Source of the DNA: an uncultured Collinsella sp.
GTDB lineage: Bacteria; Actinomycetota; Coriobacteriia; Coriobacteriales; Coriobacteriaceae
DNA: 7,970 bases
Assembly (NCBI GenBank): GCA_900554585.1
Contig: USHS01000051.1
Location: 1-7,970, forward strand
Direction: 5' to 3'
Shown here: in pieces, positions 1 to 5,958 of the stretch
Layout: every line of letters begins with the position of its first letter
Numbering within the stretch: the stretch's first letter is position 1
Program-made: the position numbers and the translations under genes
The notes under the pieces: generated by a model
Told to the model about the DNA's origin: nothing
Databases searched by the model: none
Seen by the model: the letters and a program-made list of their open reading frames with translations, nothing else

Positions 1-2
1 CT

Positions 3-542
3 ACTGCCGAGATGGTCGAGCACATCACCAACATCGCCGACATCCCCGTCATCGCCACGGTCGTACGTTGCGACGATGATGCGCATGCCAAAGTGCGCGC
101 CGGAGCCAAGGTCCTGAACATCGCGGCCGGCAAGAACACGCCCCAGGTCCTGCGCGAGCTGCGCGAGCACTATCCCAACCTGCCGCTCATCGCACCGGGC
201 GGCAAGACGCCCGAGAGCATCCGCGAAACCATCGCCGCCGGCGCCAACGCCATCATCTGGACGCCGCCTTCGGCCCAGCAGCTTCAGACCGACATGATGC
301 AGCGCTACCGCAAGATGAAAGAAGACGCCACGCCCGTCATCTCGCGCGACGATGTGCCCATTATCGACCAGGTCGCCGCCGCCGAGGTTAGCCAGGTCGA
401 GAACATGAATCCCGACGTGCCGATCCCCGACGAAGTCATCGAACGAGTCGCTTCGATCCATGATCATATCGAGGAGCGTCGCGCCAACCGCGGACTCAAG
501 CCCTCGCTGCACGGTTTCTTCTTCCGCGGAAAGAAACGCTAG
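3..542 (+). CDS. TIM-barrel, KDPG-aldolase-like protein (3' part of gene)
   Basis: The frame is open to the left edge of the window, so the gene starts upstream; the ATG at 12 is probably internal. The visible 179 residues begin with a beta strand (PVIATVV), followed by alternating strand and helix units. Counting from the ATG at 12, GAKVLNIAAGK lies at 31-41, PLIAPGGKTPESI at 58-70 and AAGANAIIW at 75-83. This order resembles the second half of a (beta/alpha)8 barrel of the KDPG/KHG aldolase type, where a GG loop and a following AGA strand bind phosphate. After the barrel comes a charged tail of about 85 residues rich in D, E and R, ending RGKKR, which is longer than ordinary KDPG aldolases carry. 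The catalytic lysine region cannot be judged because the N-terminal half is missing. A strong terminator follows. The fold is a reasonable inference; substrate and reaction are unknown. Confidence 0.6.
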   Translation, partial: TAEMVEHITNIADIPVIATVVRCDDDAHAKVRAGAKVLNIAAGKNTPQVLRELREHYPNLPLIAPGGKTPESIRETIAAGANAIIWTPPSAQQLQTDMMQRYRKMKEDATPVISRDDVPIIDQVAAAEVSQVENMNPDVPIPDEVIERVASIHDHIEERRANRGLKPSLHGFFFRGKKR

Positions 543-552
543 CTGCAACAGC

Positions 553-588
553 AAGGCCCGCCCCGCAAGCAACGGGACGGGCCTTTTT
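553..588 (+). terminator. Rho-independent terminator after the aldolase-like gene
   Basis: GGCCCGCCCCG (555-565) pairs with CGGGACGGGCC (573-583) over 11 positions with one C-A mismatch. The loop is 7 nt and a run of five T follows at 584-588. It begins 12 bases after the stop of the + strand gene. On the - strand the same hairpin is followed by TTGCTGTT, so it may also stop degV transcripts, which converge on it. Confidence 0.9.
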
Positions 589-650
589 CTGTTATCAAAT
601 GTCAGGAGGGACAGGCGCAGCGGTTAAAACCGTCAGCCAGCCCACGAACG

Positions 651-1541
651 TTAGTCCACGCGCTTATCGCCCATAAAGAAGACGGCTACCGTGCCGGGGC
701 CGGTATGCGAGCCAATCAGAGCACCGATGCTATTGATCTCAATCTTGCCTTTGAGCTGCGGAACCTGTTCCTCTATCAGCGCGGCAACAGCCTCGGCGTC
801 CTCGCGGCACGCCGAGTGCGACATGATGCACTTGCCCGAATAGTTCGTGCCGTCCTGCAGATGCGCCATCACGGTCTTGGCCATCTCGGAGATCGCGCGC
901 TTCTTGGTGCGAATCTTCTCACGCGGTGCCAGCTTACCGTCGCAATCGACCGTCATAAGCGGGCAAATCTTGAGCGCCGTGCCGATGATCGCGCTCGCGG
1001 CCGAAATGCGACCGCCGCGCAGGTAGCTCGACAGATCGGTCGAGAAGAACCAGTGGTGCAGGTTGAGTTTATGCTCCTCAATCCAAGCGGCCGTCTCGTC
1101 GAGCGAAGCGCCGCTATCGCGAACGTCGGCGGCACATTCCGCCAGCAGGCCAAAGCCCGAAGACGCCACCAGCGAATCGACGACGCGCACCTTTCCGCCC
1201 TGGGGATAGCGATCCGCGAGCATCTGCGCCGCAACGCAGGCCGATCCATACGTGCCCGAAATACCCGACGACAACGCCAGGTGCAGCACGTCTTTACCCT
1301 CGGCAACAAACGGCTCCCAAAACTCCTCGTACTCACCCACGCTCACCTGAGACGTCTTGGGCATAGCGCCCGCGGCTATCTGGGCAAAAAACTTGTCCGG
1401 CGCAATCGACTGATACAGATCGTCCGTATAGACAACATCGTCGATCTCGTAATGAAAACACACGACAGGGATATTGCGCGATTCAAAGAACTCCCGAGTT
1501 CGATCGACGGCGGATTCACAGGTCAGGACAAAATCACTCAT
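651..1541 (-). CDS. DegV family protein (fatty-acid-binding, FakB-like)
   Basis: A 296-residue protein of usual DegV length. DegV/FakB proteins are soluble two-domain proteins that hold a fatty acid; in Firmicutes FakB presents it to the kinase FakA, which makes acyl-phosphate for phospholipid synthesis. Family marks seen here: MPKTSQVSVGEY at 60-71 (usual form TSQPS), LSSGISGTYGSA at 90-101, a VVDS strand at 120-123, STDLSSYLRGGRIS in the middle, and SIGALIGSHTGPG at 271-283, with the conserved His at 279 and the GPG loop. The open frame runs further upstream to 1712, but the ATG at 1541 is preceded by AAGGAG with a 6-nt gap and the upstream residues do not look like DegV, so 1541 is chosen. 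No fakA is visible nearby, which is common because many genomes have several unlinked degV genes. It points away from fbp and converges on the aldolase-like gene. The lipid ligand is not predictable. Confidence 0.9.
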   Translation of the reverse strand: MSDFVLTCESAVDRTREFFESRNIPVVCFHYEIDDVVYTDDLYQSIAPDKFFAQIAAGAMPKTSQVSVGEYEEFWEPFVAEGKDVLHLALSSGISGTYGSACVAAQMLADRYPQGGKVRVVDSLVASSGFGLLAECAADVRDSGASLDETAAWIEEHKLNLHHWFFSTDLSSYLRGGRISAASAIIGTALKICPLMTVDCDGKLAPREKIRTKKRAISEMAKTVMAHLQDGTNYSGKCIMSHSACREDAEAVAALIEEQVPQLKGKIEINSIGALIGSHTGPGTVAVFFMGDKRVD

Positions 1542-1547
1542 ATGAGG

Positions 1548-1553
1548 CTCCTT
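1548..1553 (-). promoter_or_regulatory. degV ribosome binding site
   Basis: Read on the - strand this is AAGGAG, six bases before the ATG at 1541. It decides the start: the alternative ATG a few codons upstream (1556-1558) precedes this site and would include it in the coding sequence. Confidence 0.8.
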
Positions 1554-1569
1554 ACTCATTGCTGCGCAA

Positions 1570-1575
1570 ATTATC
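1570..1575 (-). promoter_or_regulatory. Possible degV -10 box
   Basis: The - strand reads GATAAT, close to the consensus TATAAT, 28 bases upstream of the degV ATG. The best -35-like match, TTGTAC at 1596-1601, is 20 bases away. That is longer than the usual 16-18, so the call is weak. Confidence 0.3.
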
Positions 1576-1802
1576 GCACAGCAAGCGTGAATACGGTACA
1601 AATGTCCACTATTTACCAAATTGAACCAAAGGTAGTGAACATCTTTACCGTTATCATCCCTATCGATCCCGGAGGTATGCGCCTGCAAAAACGACCCCGC
1701 GTCTCCATTCAACCGCCATATCTACCTCAACTAAATCGATTTACCAAACCGTTCGGCCAACAATTTGACCTCCCATCTCCAATCGAAACAAAAGCGGCGC
1801 AT

Positions 1803-1833
1803 ACTGATAAACGTTTGACGCTGTTTTATCAGT
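1803..1833. promoter_or_regulatory. Perfect inverted repeat upstream of fbp (candidate operator)
   Basis: ACTGATAAA (1803-1811) and TTTATCAGT (1825-1833) are exact reverse complements separated by 13 bases. The right arm ends 14 bases before the fbp ribosome binding site. The right arm also starts a short tandem repeat: GTTTTATCA (1823-1831) followed directly by GTTTTACCA (1832-1840). The position fits a repressor operator or a leader hairpin for fbp. No T-run follows, so it is not a terminator. The cognate regulator is unknown. Confidence 0.55.
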
Positions 1834-1847
1834 TTTACCACCACATC

Positions 1848-1853
1848 GGAAGG
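1848..1853 (+). promoter_or_regulatory. fbp ribosome binding site
   Basis: GGAAGG lies six bases before the ATG at 1860. It supports this start over the much longer upstream open frame that reaches back through the antisense of degV. Confidence 0.75.
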
Positions 1854-1859
1854 TGCCCC

Positions 1860-3776
1860 ATGGTCGCATTCGATCGCAATCCGCAAGACTTCAAGTATCT
1901 GCGCCTGCTGTCGAGACAGTTCCCCACCGAGCAATCCGCATTCACCGAGATCATCAACCTCTCGGCCATCCTCAACCTGCCCAAGGGCACCGAGCATTTT
2001 ATGAGCGATGTGCATGGCGAGTACGAAGCCTTTATGCACATCCTCAACAACTGCTCGGGTGTCGTGCGCGAGCATGTCGACGAGATCTTTGGCGACACGC
2101 TCTCCTTTGACGAAAAGGGAGAGCTGTGCACGCTCATCTACTATCCGCGCGAGAAGATCGATCTTGTCCGCGGCCGGCGCGAGGACTCGCCCACCTGGTA
2201 CAAGACCATGCTCGACCAGCTCATCGTGGTTGCCCGCTCGCTTTCGAGCCGCTACACCCGCTCCAAGGTGCGCAAGGCCATCCCGCGCGATTACGCCTAC
2301 ATCATCGACGAGTTGCTGCACACGCATCCGGACGAGAACAACTACCGTGTGCGCTATCACGAGCGCATTATCGAATCCATCTTGGAGACCGCCAGCGCCG
2401 ACGACTTTATCGAGTCGCTTGCCTCACTCATCAAGCGTCTCGCCGTCGACCACCTGCACTTGGTGGGCGACATTTTCGACCGCGGCGGCGGCGCGGCCAA
2501 GATTATGGACCGCCTGCTCACCTATCATTCGCTCGATATTCAGTGGGGCAACCACGACCTGCTGTGGATGGGCGCCGCTGCCGGCGAGCCCGCCTGCATC
2601 GCCACGGTGCTGCGCAACAACCTGCGCTACGGCAACTACGAGATTCTCGAGAACGACTACGGCATCTCGCTGCGCGAGCTTGTCGCCTTCGCCGACGCCA
2701 CCTATACCGCCGGCGAGTCCATCAGCCCACTGATCGAAGCCATTAACGTCCTGCTTTTTAAGCTCGAGGGCCAGATTATCCAGCGCCACCCCGAGTTTGA
2801 CATGACCGACCGCCTGCTGCTCGACAAGGTCGATCACGACGCCGGCACGGTCACGCTTGCCGACGGCAGCGTGTGGCCGCTCACGACCAACGACTTCCCC
2901 ACCGTCGATCCGGCGGACCCCTACACGCTCACGCCCGAGGAGCAGCACATCATCGACAAGCTCGTGTCCGAGTTTGTCACCGCCGATCACCTGCATCGCC
3001 ACATCGATTTCCTCTATGCCCACGGCTCCCTGTATAAGGTCGCCAACGGCAATCTGCTGTTCCACGGCTGCGTGCCGCTCAACGAAGACGGCACCTTTAG
3101 CAGCATGAACTGCCTGGGTACCTGGCACGCCGGCCGCGATTATTTTGATTTTTGCGACTATATCGCCCGCCGCGCGTGGCGCGTCGGCGACCGCGATGCC
3201 CTCGACTGGATGTGGTACCTGTGGATCGGCTTTAACTCACCCGCCAGCGGACGCGTGGTGCGCACCTTCGAGCGCGCCTACATCGCCGACAAGAGCACAT
3301 GGGTCGAGCCGATGGACCCGTACTATACGCTCACCACGTCCTCGTCCGTTTGCGACGACATCATGCGCGAGTTTGGCGTCGCCCCTATGGCCTGCTCGCC
3401 GACAGGACACATCATCAACGGCCATACCCCGGTCAAGACCACCAAGGGCGAGCAGCCCATCCGCGCCAACGGTAAGCTGCTGGTCATCGATGGCGGTTTC
3501 TGTCGCGCTTACCATCCCAAAACGGGCATCGCCGGCTACACGCTCATCTCGAGCTCGCGCGGATGCCGCCTCAAGTCGCCCCAGGCCTTTACCACCGTTG
3601 CCGAGGCGCTCACCCGCAACATCGACATCGAAAGCGAGACCAACCGCTTTGACGAGGCTGACCGGCGCCGCATGGTAAGCGACACCGATACCGGCGTCAA
3701 GATTCGCAGCCAGATCCAGGACCTGCGCCAACTGCTCGATGCATATAGAAACGGTGCTATCGAGGAGCGCGCCTAG
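1860..3776 (+). CDS. fbp: Fructose-1,6-bisphosphatase, class III
   Basis: The enzyme hydrolyses fructose-1,6-bisphosphate to fructose-6-phosphate plus phosphate, the committed gluconeogenic step, in the cytoplasm. Class III enzymes belong to the metallophosphatase fold, normally use Mn2+, and are typical of Firmicutes-type bacteria; the Bacillus form is about 670 aa. This one is 638 aa. Metal-binding motifs are all present and in order: SDVHGE at 49-54 (D50, H52), GDIFDRGG at 203-210 (D204, D207), GNHD at 230-233 (N231, H232, D233), and INGHTPV from 518 (H522), followed by the LVIDGGFCRAY strand near 539-549. The N-terminal FKYLRLLSRQFPT and INLSAILNLPKGTEHFM segments are also typical. The ATG at 1860 is preceded by GGAAGG and begins where family homology begins. 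The frame stays open to 705, but that is antisense to degV and is not coding. A GtrA gene follows 78 bases later. An inverted repeat ahead of the gene suggests transcriptional control. The enzyme looks intact. Confidence 0.96.
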   Translation: MVAFDRNPQDFKYLRLLSRQFPTEQSAFTEIINLSAILNLPKGTEHFMSDVHGEYEAFMHILNNCSGVVREHVDEIFGDTLSFDEKGELCTLIYYPREKIDLVRGRREDSPTWYKTMLDQLIVVARSLSSRYTRSKVRKAIPRDYAYIIDELLHTHPDENNYRVRYHERIIESILETASADDFIESLASLIKRLAVDHLHLVGDIFDRGGGAAKIMDRLLTYHSLDIQWGNHDLLWMGAAAGEPACIATVLRNNLRYGNYEILENDYGISLRELVAFADATYTAGESISPLIEAINVLLFKLEGQIIQRHPEFDMTDRLLLDKVDHDAGTVTLADGSVWPLTTNDFPTVDPADPYTLTPEEQHIIDKLVSEFVTADHLHRHIDFLYAHGSLYKVANGNLLFHGCVPLNEDGTFSSMNCLGTWHAGRDYFDFCDYIARRAWRVGDRDALDWMWYLWIGFNSPASGRVVRTFERAYIADKSTWVEPMDPYYTLTTSSSVCDDIMREFGVAPMACSPTGHIINGHTPVKTTKGEQPIRANGKLLVIDGGFCRAYHPKTGIAGYTLISSSRGCRLKSPQAFTTVAEALTRNIDIESETNRFDEADRRRMVSDTDTGVKIRSQIQDLRQLLDAYRNGAIEERA

Positions 3777-3790
3777 CCCCGCCTGCGGGG
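3777..3790 (+). other. Short GC hairpin directly after the fbp stop
   Basis: CCCCG and CGGGG pair around a CCTG loop, starting at the base after the fbp stop codon. No T-run follows (the next bases are ATTGGC), so it is not a standard terminator. It could protect the 3' end of fbp mRNA or partly reduce readthrough into the GtrA gene. Confidence 0.4.
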
Positions 3791-3819
3791 ATTGGCTAAA
3801 CTTGCTGAGTTTGCCATCC

Positions 3820-3839
3820 CCACGGCGCCGTGGCGCCAC
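3820..3839. repeat. Overlapping GGCGCC-centred palindromes
   Basis: CCACGGCGCCGTGG (3820-3833) is a perfect 14-bp palindrome. It overlaps the 10-bp palindrome GTGGCGCCAC (3830-3839). They lie just ahead of the ribosome binding site of the first GtrA gene. Palindromes without a spacer suit dimeric protein binding better than a hairpin loop. In GC-rich DNA, chance is possible. Confidence 0.35.
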
Positions 3840-3854
3840 CCTAAGGCAGGTGTC

Positions 3855-4250
3855 ATGCAAAAGCTCCTTGCGCAGATCATGAAGTTTGGCGTCGTCGGCG
3901 TCATTGCCACCGTCATCGACTTTGGCATCATGAATCTGCTCCACTACGGTCTGGGCCTCAATATCCTGATCGCAAACACCAGTGGCTTTATCGTCTCGCT
4001 CATCTTTAACTACGTCGCGAGCATGAAGTACGTGTTTGCGCACAAGGAGGGCATGAGCCGCCACCGCGAGTTCATTATCTTTGTCGTGTTGTCCGTTATT
4101 GGCCTGGCGCTCAACGACGGCATCGTGCTGGCCCTCAACGCCGGCCTGGGCCTTGAGGCCAATATCGCCAAGATTTGCGCTACCGCACTGGTCATGGTCT
4201 ACAACTTTGTAACGCGCAAGATTTTCCTGGAGGGCGAGCAGACCAAGTAG
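3855..4250 (+). CDS. GtrA family membrane protein, first copy
   Basis: A 131-residue protein with four predicted membrane helices at about 9-30, 35-53, 72-95 and 102-120. This is the standard size and layout of the GtrA/DPMS-like family. GtrA in serotype-converting phages is proposed to flip bactoprenol-linked glucose, and bacterial relatives act in cell-surface polysaccharide or wall sugar transfer. Typical features are KFGVVGVIATVIDF in helix 1, FNYVASMKYVF at 51-61 at the end of helix 2, and a charged cytoplasmic loop HKEGMSRHREF at 63-73. The tail is YNFVTRKIFLEG. The ATG at 3855 is chosen because TAAGGCAGG precedes it by a few bases and homology begins there; an in-frame TTG at 3792 would add 21 residues unlike the family. 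It lies 78 bases after fbp on the same strand, so co-transcription is plausible. The lipid-sugar handled is unknown. Confidence 0.88.
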   Translation: MQKLLAQIMKFGVVGVIATVIDFGIMNLLHYGLGLNILIANTSGFIVSLIFNYVASMKYVFAHKEGMSRHREFIIFVVLSVIGLALNDGIVLALNAGLGLEANIAKICATALVMVYNFVTRKIFLEGEQTK

Positions 4251-4470
4251 CCCGGCCTCCTCGTTGCGCTACGGGACCCACGGATGACGCGCGTCGAGTG
4301 CTGCGCTGTTCGTGGGCCTTGCTCGTTTACGGGAAGATTTGCAACGTTTGCGGATTACCTCTTGAATATTTGGCGAGTTCGTATAGTTCTTGCTAAAGAC
4401 CTTACGTTTCCCATGCAAAAGCTCTAAAGTATCTCGTTGCTCGATTCGTCAACGCATTGGATGTGATTAC
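4251..4470 (+). other. Spacer between the two GtrA genes
   Basis: This 220-bp stretch shows no gene. It holds an imperfect inverted repeat, CCCACGGA (4277-4284) against TTCGTGGG (4309-4316, one G-T pair). A palindrome GACGCGCGTC (4286-4295) sits in its loop. No T-run follows, so it is not a clear terminator. The 3' half is AT-richer and may contain a promoter for the second copy. Confidence 0.4.
4339..4387 (+). promoter_or_regulatory. Possible promoter region for the second GtrA gene
   Basis: The region is AT-rich compared with its flanks. It includes TTGCAA (4339-4344) with TGAATA 18 bases later (4363-4368). It also includes a better -10-like box, TATAGT (4382-4387), whose nearest -35-like box TTGAAT (4362-4367) is only 14 bases away. 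Neither pairing is ideal, so only the region is proposed. Confidence 0.25.
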
Positions 4471-4878
4471 GTGCGCAAGGCACTGGCACAACCTCATACC
4501 AAGCAATTCCTCAAGTTCGCTGTCGTGGGTCTTATCTCCTTTGGCATCGACTGGGGCATGCTTATTGCGCTCGTCGAGCTGTTCCACCTCGACTTTTTGA
4601 TGAGCACCACGATCTCATTTACCACGTCTGTCGTGGTCAACTACTGGCTCAGCATGAAGTACGTGTTCGACCACCGCGAGGGCATGAGCCGCAAGCGCGA
4701 GTTCACGATCTTCACCATCCTGTCGGTGATTGGTTTGGGCCTCAACGACCTGTACATGTTTGTGGGCGTCACGTTTTTGAGCATCGGCTACCAGGCTATG
4801 AAGGCCATCGCCACGTTCCTGGTCACCTGGTACAACTACTTTAGCCGTCGCTTTTTCCTCGAGGGCGCGCAGTCGTAG
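4471..4878 (+). CDS. GtrA family membrane protein, second copy
   Basis: A 135-residue protein with four predicted membrane helices at about 13-34, 43-60, 77-99 and 105-124. It is a clear paralog of the preceding GtrA gene. Both share the loop (S)MKYVF-x-H-x-EGMSR-x-REF followed by IF-xx-LSVIGL-x-LND, and both end in YN(F/Y)-x-(T/S)R(K/R)-x-FLEG. It probably moves or anchors a polyprenyl-linked sugar in the inner membrane, like other GtrA proteins, but the substrate is not visible. The GTG at 4471 is chosen because it gives the same length and N-terminus as the first copy (MRKALAQ against MQKLLAQ). An in-frame TTG at 4390 would add 27 atypical residues and has no good ribosome binding site. 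The site before the GTG is itself weak (GGATGTGA). A strong terminator follows. Confidence 0.85.
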   Translation: MRKALAQPHTKQFLKFAVVGLISFGIDWGMLIALVELFHLDFLMSTTISFTTSVVVNYWLSMKYVFDHREGMSRKREFTIFTILSVIGLGLNDLYMFVGVTFLSIGYQAMKAIATFLVTWYNYFSRRFFLEGAQS

Positions 4879-4904
4879 TTTGTTCGACATTTGCTTGAAG
4901 GTAT

Positions 4905-4939
4905 AACCGGTTGGAATTCTCGTTCCAACCGGTTTTTTT
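4905..4939 (+). terminator. Rho-independent terminator after the GtrA pair
   Basis: AACCGGTTGGAA (4905-4916) pairs perfectly over 12 bp with TTCCAACCGGTT (4923-4934) around a 6-nt loop. It continues into a T-run to 4939. It lies 26 bases after the stop of the second GtrA gene and ends the rightward transcript. Confidence 0.96.
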
Positions 4940-5000
4940 GTTTGCAGAGCCCGTCGAGGAAGGCGTAGGAAGCAAGAAACTGCGTCCCATTCGTATAAAG

Positions 5001-5034
5001 ACGGGCGGCTCGGATGTTTGTCCGAACCGCCCGT
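5001..5034 (-). terminator. Terminator for the leftward DUF4430 gene
   Basis: ACGGGCGG-C-TCGGA (5001-5014) pairs with TCCGA-A-CCGCCCGT (5021-5034) around a 6-nt loop, with one internal mismatch. On the - strand the stem is followed by CTTTATAC, a modest T-rich tail. It lies 22 bases beyond the stop of the - strand DUF4430 gene. On the + strand the tail is poor, so it mainly serves the leftward transcript. Confidence 0.75.
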
Positions 5035-5056
5035 TTGGCGTGTTATGTCGAGGCCA

Positions 5057-5947
5057 CTAGCCCGTTACGTAATACCAGACGACTCTGTCGCCGTTGGATA
5101 AGACATAGTTGCTGCACGCCGTGTTGGGTGTCACGCCGTTGACGGAATACATCCAGCCGCTCGTGCCGCCATGCTCCTTCTCGGCCAAACCGCCAATAGC
5201 GGCGACATACGTTCCGTACGACGTGCCGCGCGCATTCACGGAAAGCCCCAGGGCGCACAGGGCATCGTAGACCGTAGCGCCCTCGTTAAAGGTGAAGGTG
5301 CCACCAGAAGACACGGGATTGCCCACGGCACTCGATGTGACCGAAACCGTCACGGTAACACGTCCAGGCTGCTGCGAGCCGCCCTGATTGCCCGCAGAGG
5401 CGCTGCCACTGTTGGATGCAGACCCACCGCCAGACGCCGAGCCGCCGCCCGAAGAAGAGCCGTCAGAAGAACTCGATCCACCGGCGGATTCAGAACCCTG
5501 TCCAGCAGACGTGTTGTTGGACTTCTTGCCGTCCTTGCCTTTGGACTTCTTCTCTTTCGAATCCTTTTTTGCGTCCTTATCCGAAGATTCGGAAGCGTCA
5601 TTGGAGCCAGATTCATCCGAGTCCTTAGACTCTGAATCCACGGCATCAGAAGACGGGGAGCCCGCTGCCTCCGTCTTGCGAGGGGCGGTAGAACCAGAGT
5701 CGGCAACGCTCTTCCCCGCCACGGCCCGAGTGATCCAATCGATGGACCAAGCACCGCTGGAAGAAGGTTGGACAAAGCCTAGCGACACAACGATCAAGAC
5801 GATGCAGACGGCCGTCAGGGCGCCAACAAGTGCCTTGCGCCGCGGGGCGGACGCCGCCGAAGCGGCGCCCTTTTGCTTTGCATCGTCAAGCTGGATGAAC
5901 GACGAGTCGGGCTGCTTGGACTCGGCGTCCTGAGGCTTATTGGACAC
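5057..5947 (-). CDS. Membrane-anchored DUF4430 domain protein
   Basis: A 296-residue exported protein. Residues 1-38 are hydrophilic and probably cytoplasmic. Residues 39-59 (KALVGALTAV onward) form one hydrophobic membrane segment or uncleaved signal anchor. Residues about 80-195 are a stalk rich in S, D, E, K and G, first charged, then Gly/Ser repeats. Residues about 196-296 are a DUF4430 (transcobalamin-like C-terminal) domain. Its marks are FNEGATVYDALCALGL, GGTSGWMYSVNGV, NTACSNYVLSNGD and a final VVWYYV. In the family this fold occurs at the ends of Gram-positive surface proteins; the name comes from similarity to the cobalamin-binding protein C-terminal domain, but B12 binding is not established for most members. 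Start: the GTG at 5947 has AGGTGA five bases before it, whereas the in-frame GTG at 5956 directly abuts the upstream stop and has no good site. The gene lies 9 bases after the propeller gene, so they are very likely co-transcribed. Confidence 0.85.
   Translation of the reverse strand: MSNKPQDAESKQPDSSFIQLDDAKQKGAASAASAPRRKALVGALTAVCIVLIVVSLGFVQPSSSGAWSIDWITRAVAGKSVADSGSTAPRKTEAAGSPSSDAVDSESKDSDESGSNDASESSDKDAKKDSKEKKSKGKDGKKSNNTSAGQGSESAGGSSSSDGSSSGGGSASGGGSASNSGSASAGNQGGSQQPGRVTVTVSVTSSAVGNPVSSGGTFTFNEGATVYDALCALGLSVNARGTSYGTYVAAIGGLAEKEHGGTSGWMYSVNGVTPNTACSNYVLSNGDRVVWYYVTG
5363..5710 (-). repeat. Low-complexity stalk in the DUF4430 protein
   Basis: About 116 residues (80-195) are mostly S, D, E, K, G and A. 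A central Lys-rich stretch (KDAKKDSKEKKSKGKDGKK) is followed by Ser/Gly runs. It is probably an extended spacer carrying the DUF4430 domain away from the membrane through the cell wall. Such tracts often change length between strains. Confidence 0.7.
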
Positions 5948-5952
5948 AGCCC

Positions 5953-5958
5953 TCACCT
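5953..5958 (-). promoter_or_regulatory. Ribosome binding site overlapping the upstream stop codon
   Basis: On the - strand AGGTGA overlaps the TAG stop of the propeller gene and lies five bases before the GTG at 5947. It decides the start of the DUF4430 gene and suggests translational coupling of the two genes. Confidence 0.65.

Larger units (their letters stand above)
1542..1859. other. Divergent intergenic region between degV and fbp
   Basis: This 318-bp stretch holds no convincing gene. It is more AT-rich than its surroundings, as expected for a two-sided promoter region. It contains the degV ribosome binding site, a possible degV -10 box, two exact copies of ATTTACCAAA (1611-1620 and 1739-1748), a perfect 9-bp inverted repeat (1803-1833) and the fbp ribosome binding site. 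Open frames cross it on both strands, but they are upstream extensions of degV and fbp rather than separate genes. Confidence 0.7.

Noticed and set aside
1542..1712. 57-residue N-terminal extension of DegV
   Set aside because: A good AAGGAG site precedes the ATG at 1541 and DegV homology begins there; the upstream codons lie in the promoter region.
705..1859. N-terminal extension of Fbp, including an ATG at 1677 behind GGAGG
   Set aside because: The extension is antisense to a well-supported degV gene and has no Fbp-like residues. The GGAGG at 1677 is only one base from its ATG, too close for initiation. The ATG at 1860 has a well-spaced site and matches the family start.
2424..3128. 234-residue - strand open frame inside fbp
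   Set aside because: It is antisense to the intact metallophosphatase sequence and has no recognisable domain; long antisense frames are expected in GC-rich genes.
4277..4316. Terminator after the first GtrA gene
   Set aside because: The 8-bp stem has a large loop and no following T-run, so it does not meet the standard for an intrinsic terminator.
5388..5933. Acidic, Ser/Pro-rich 181-residue open frame on the + strand
   Set aside because: It is the reverse-complement shadow of the low-complexity Ser/Asp/Gly stalk of the DUF4430 gene; it has no domain and no ribosome binding site of note.
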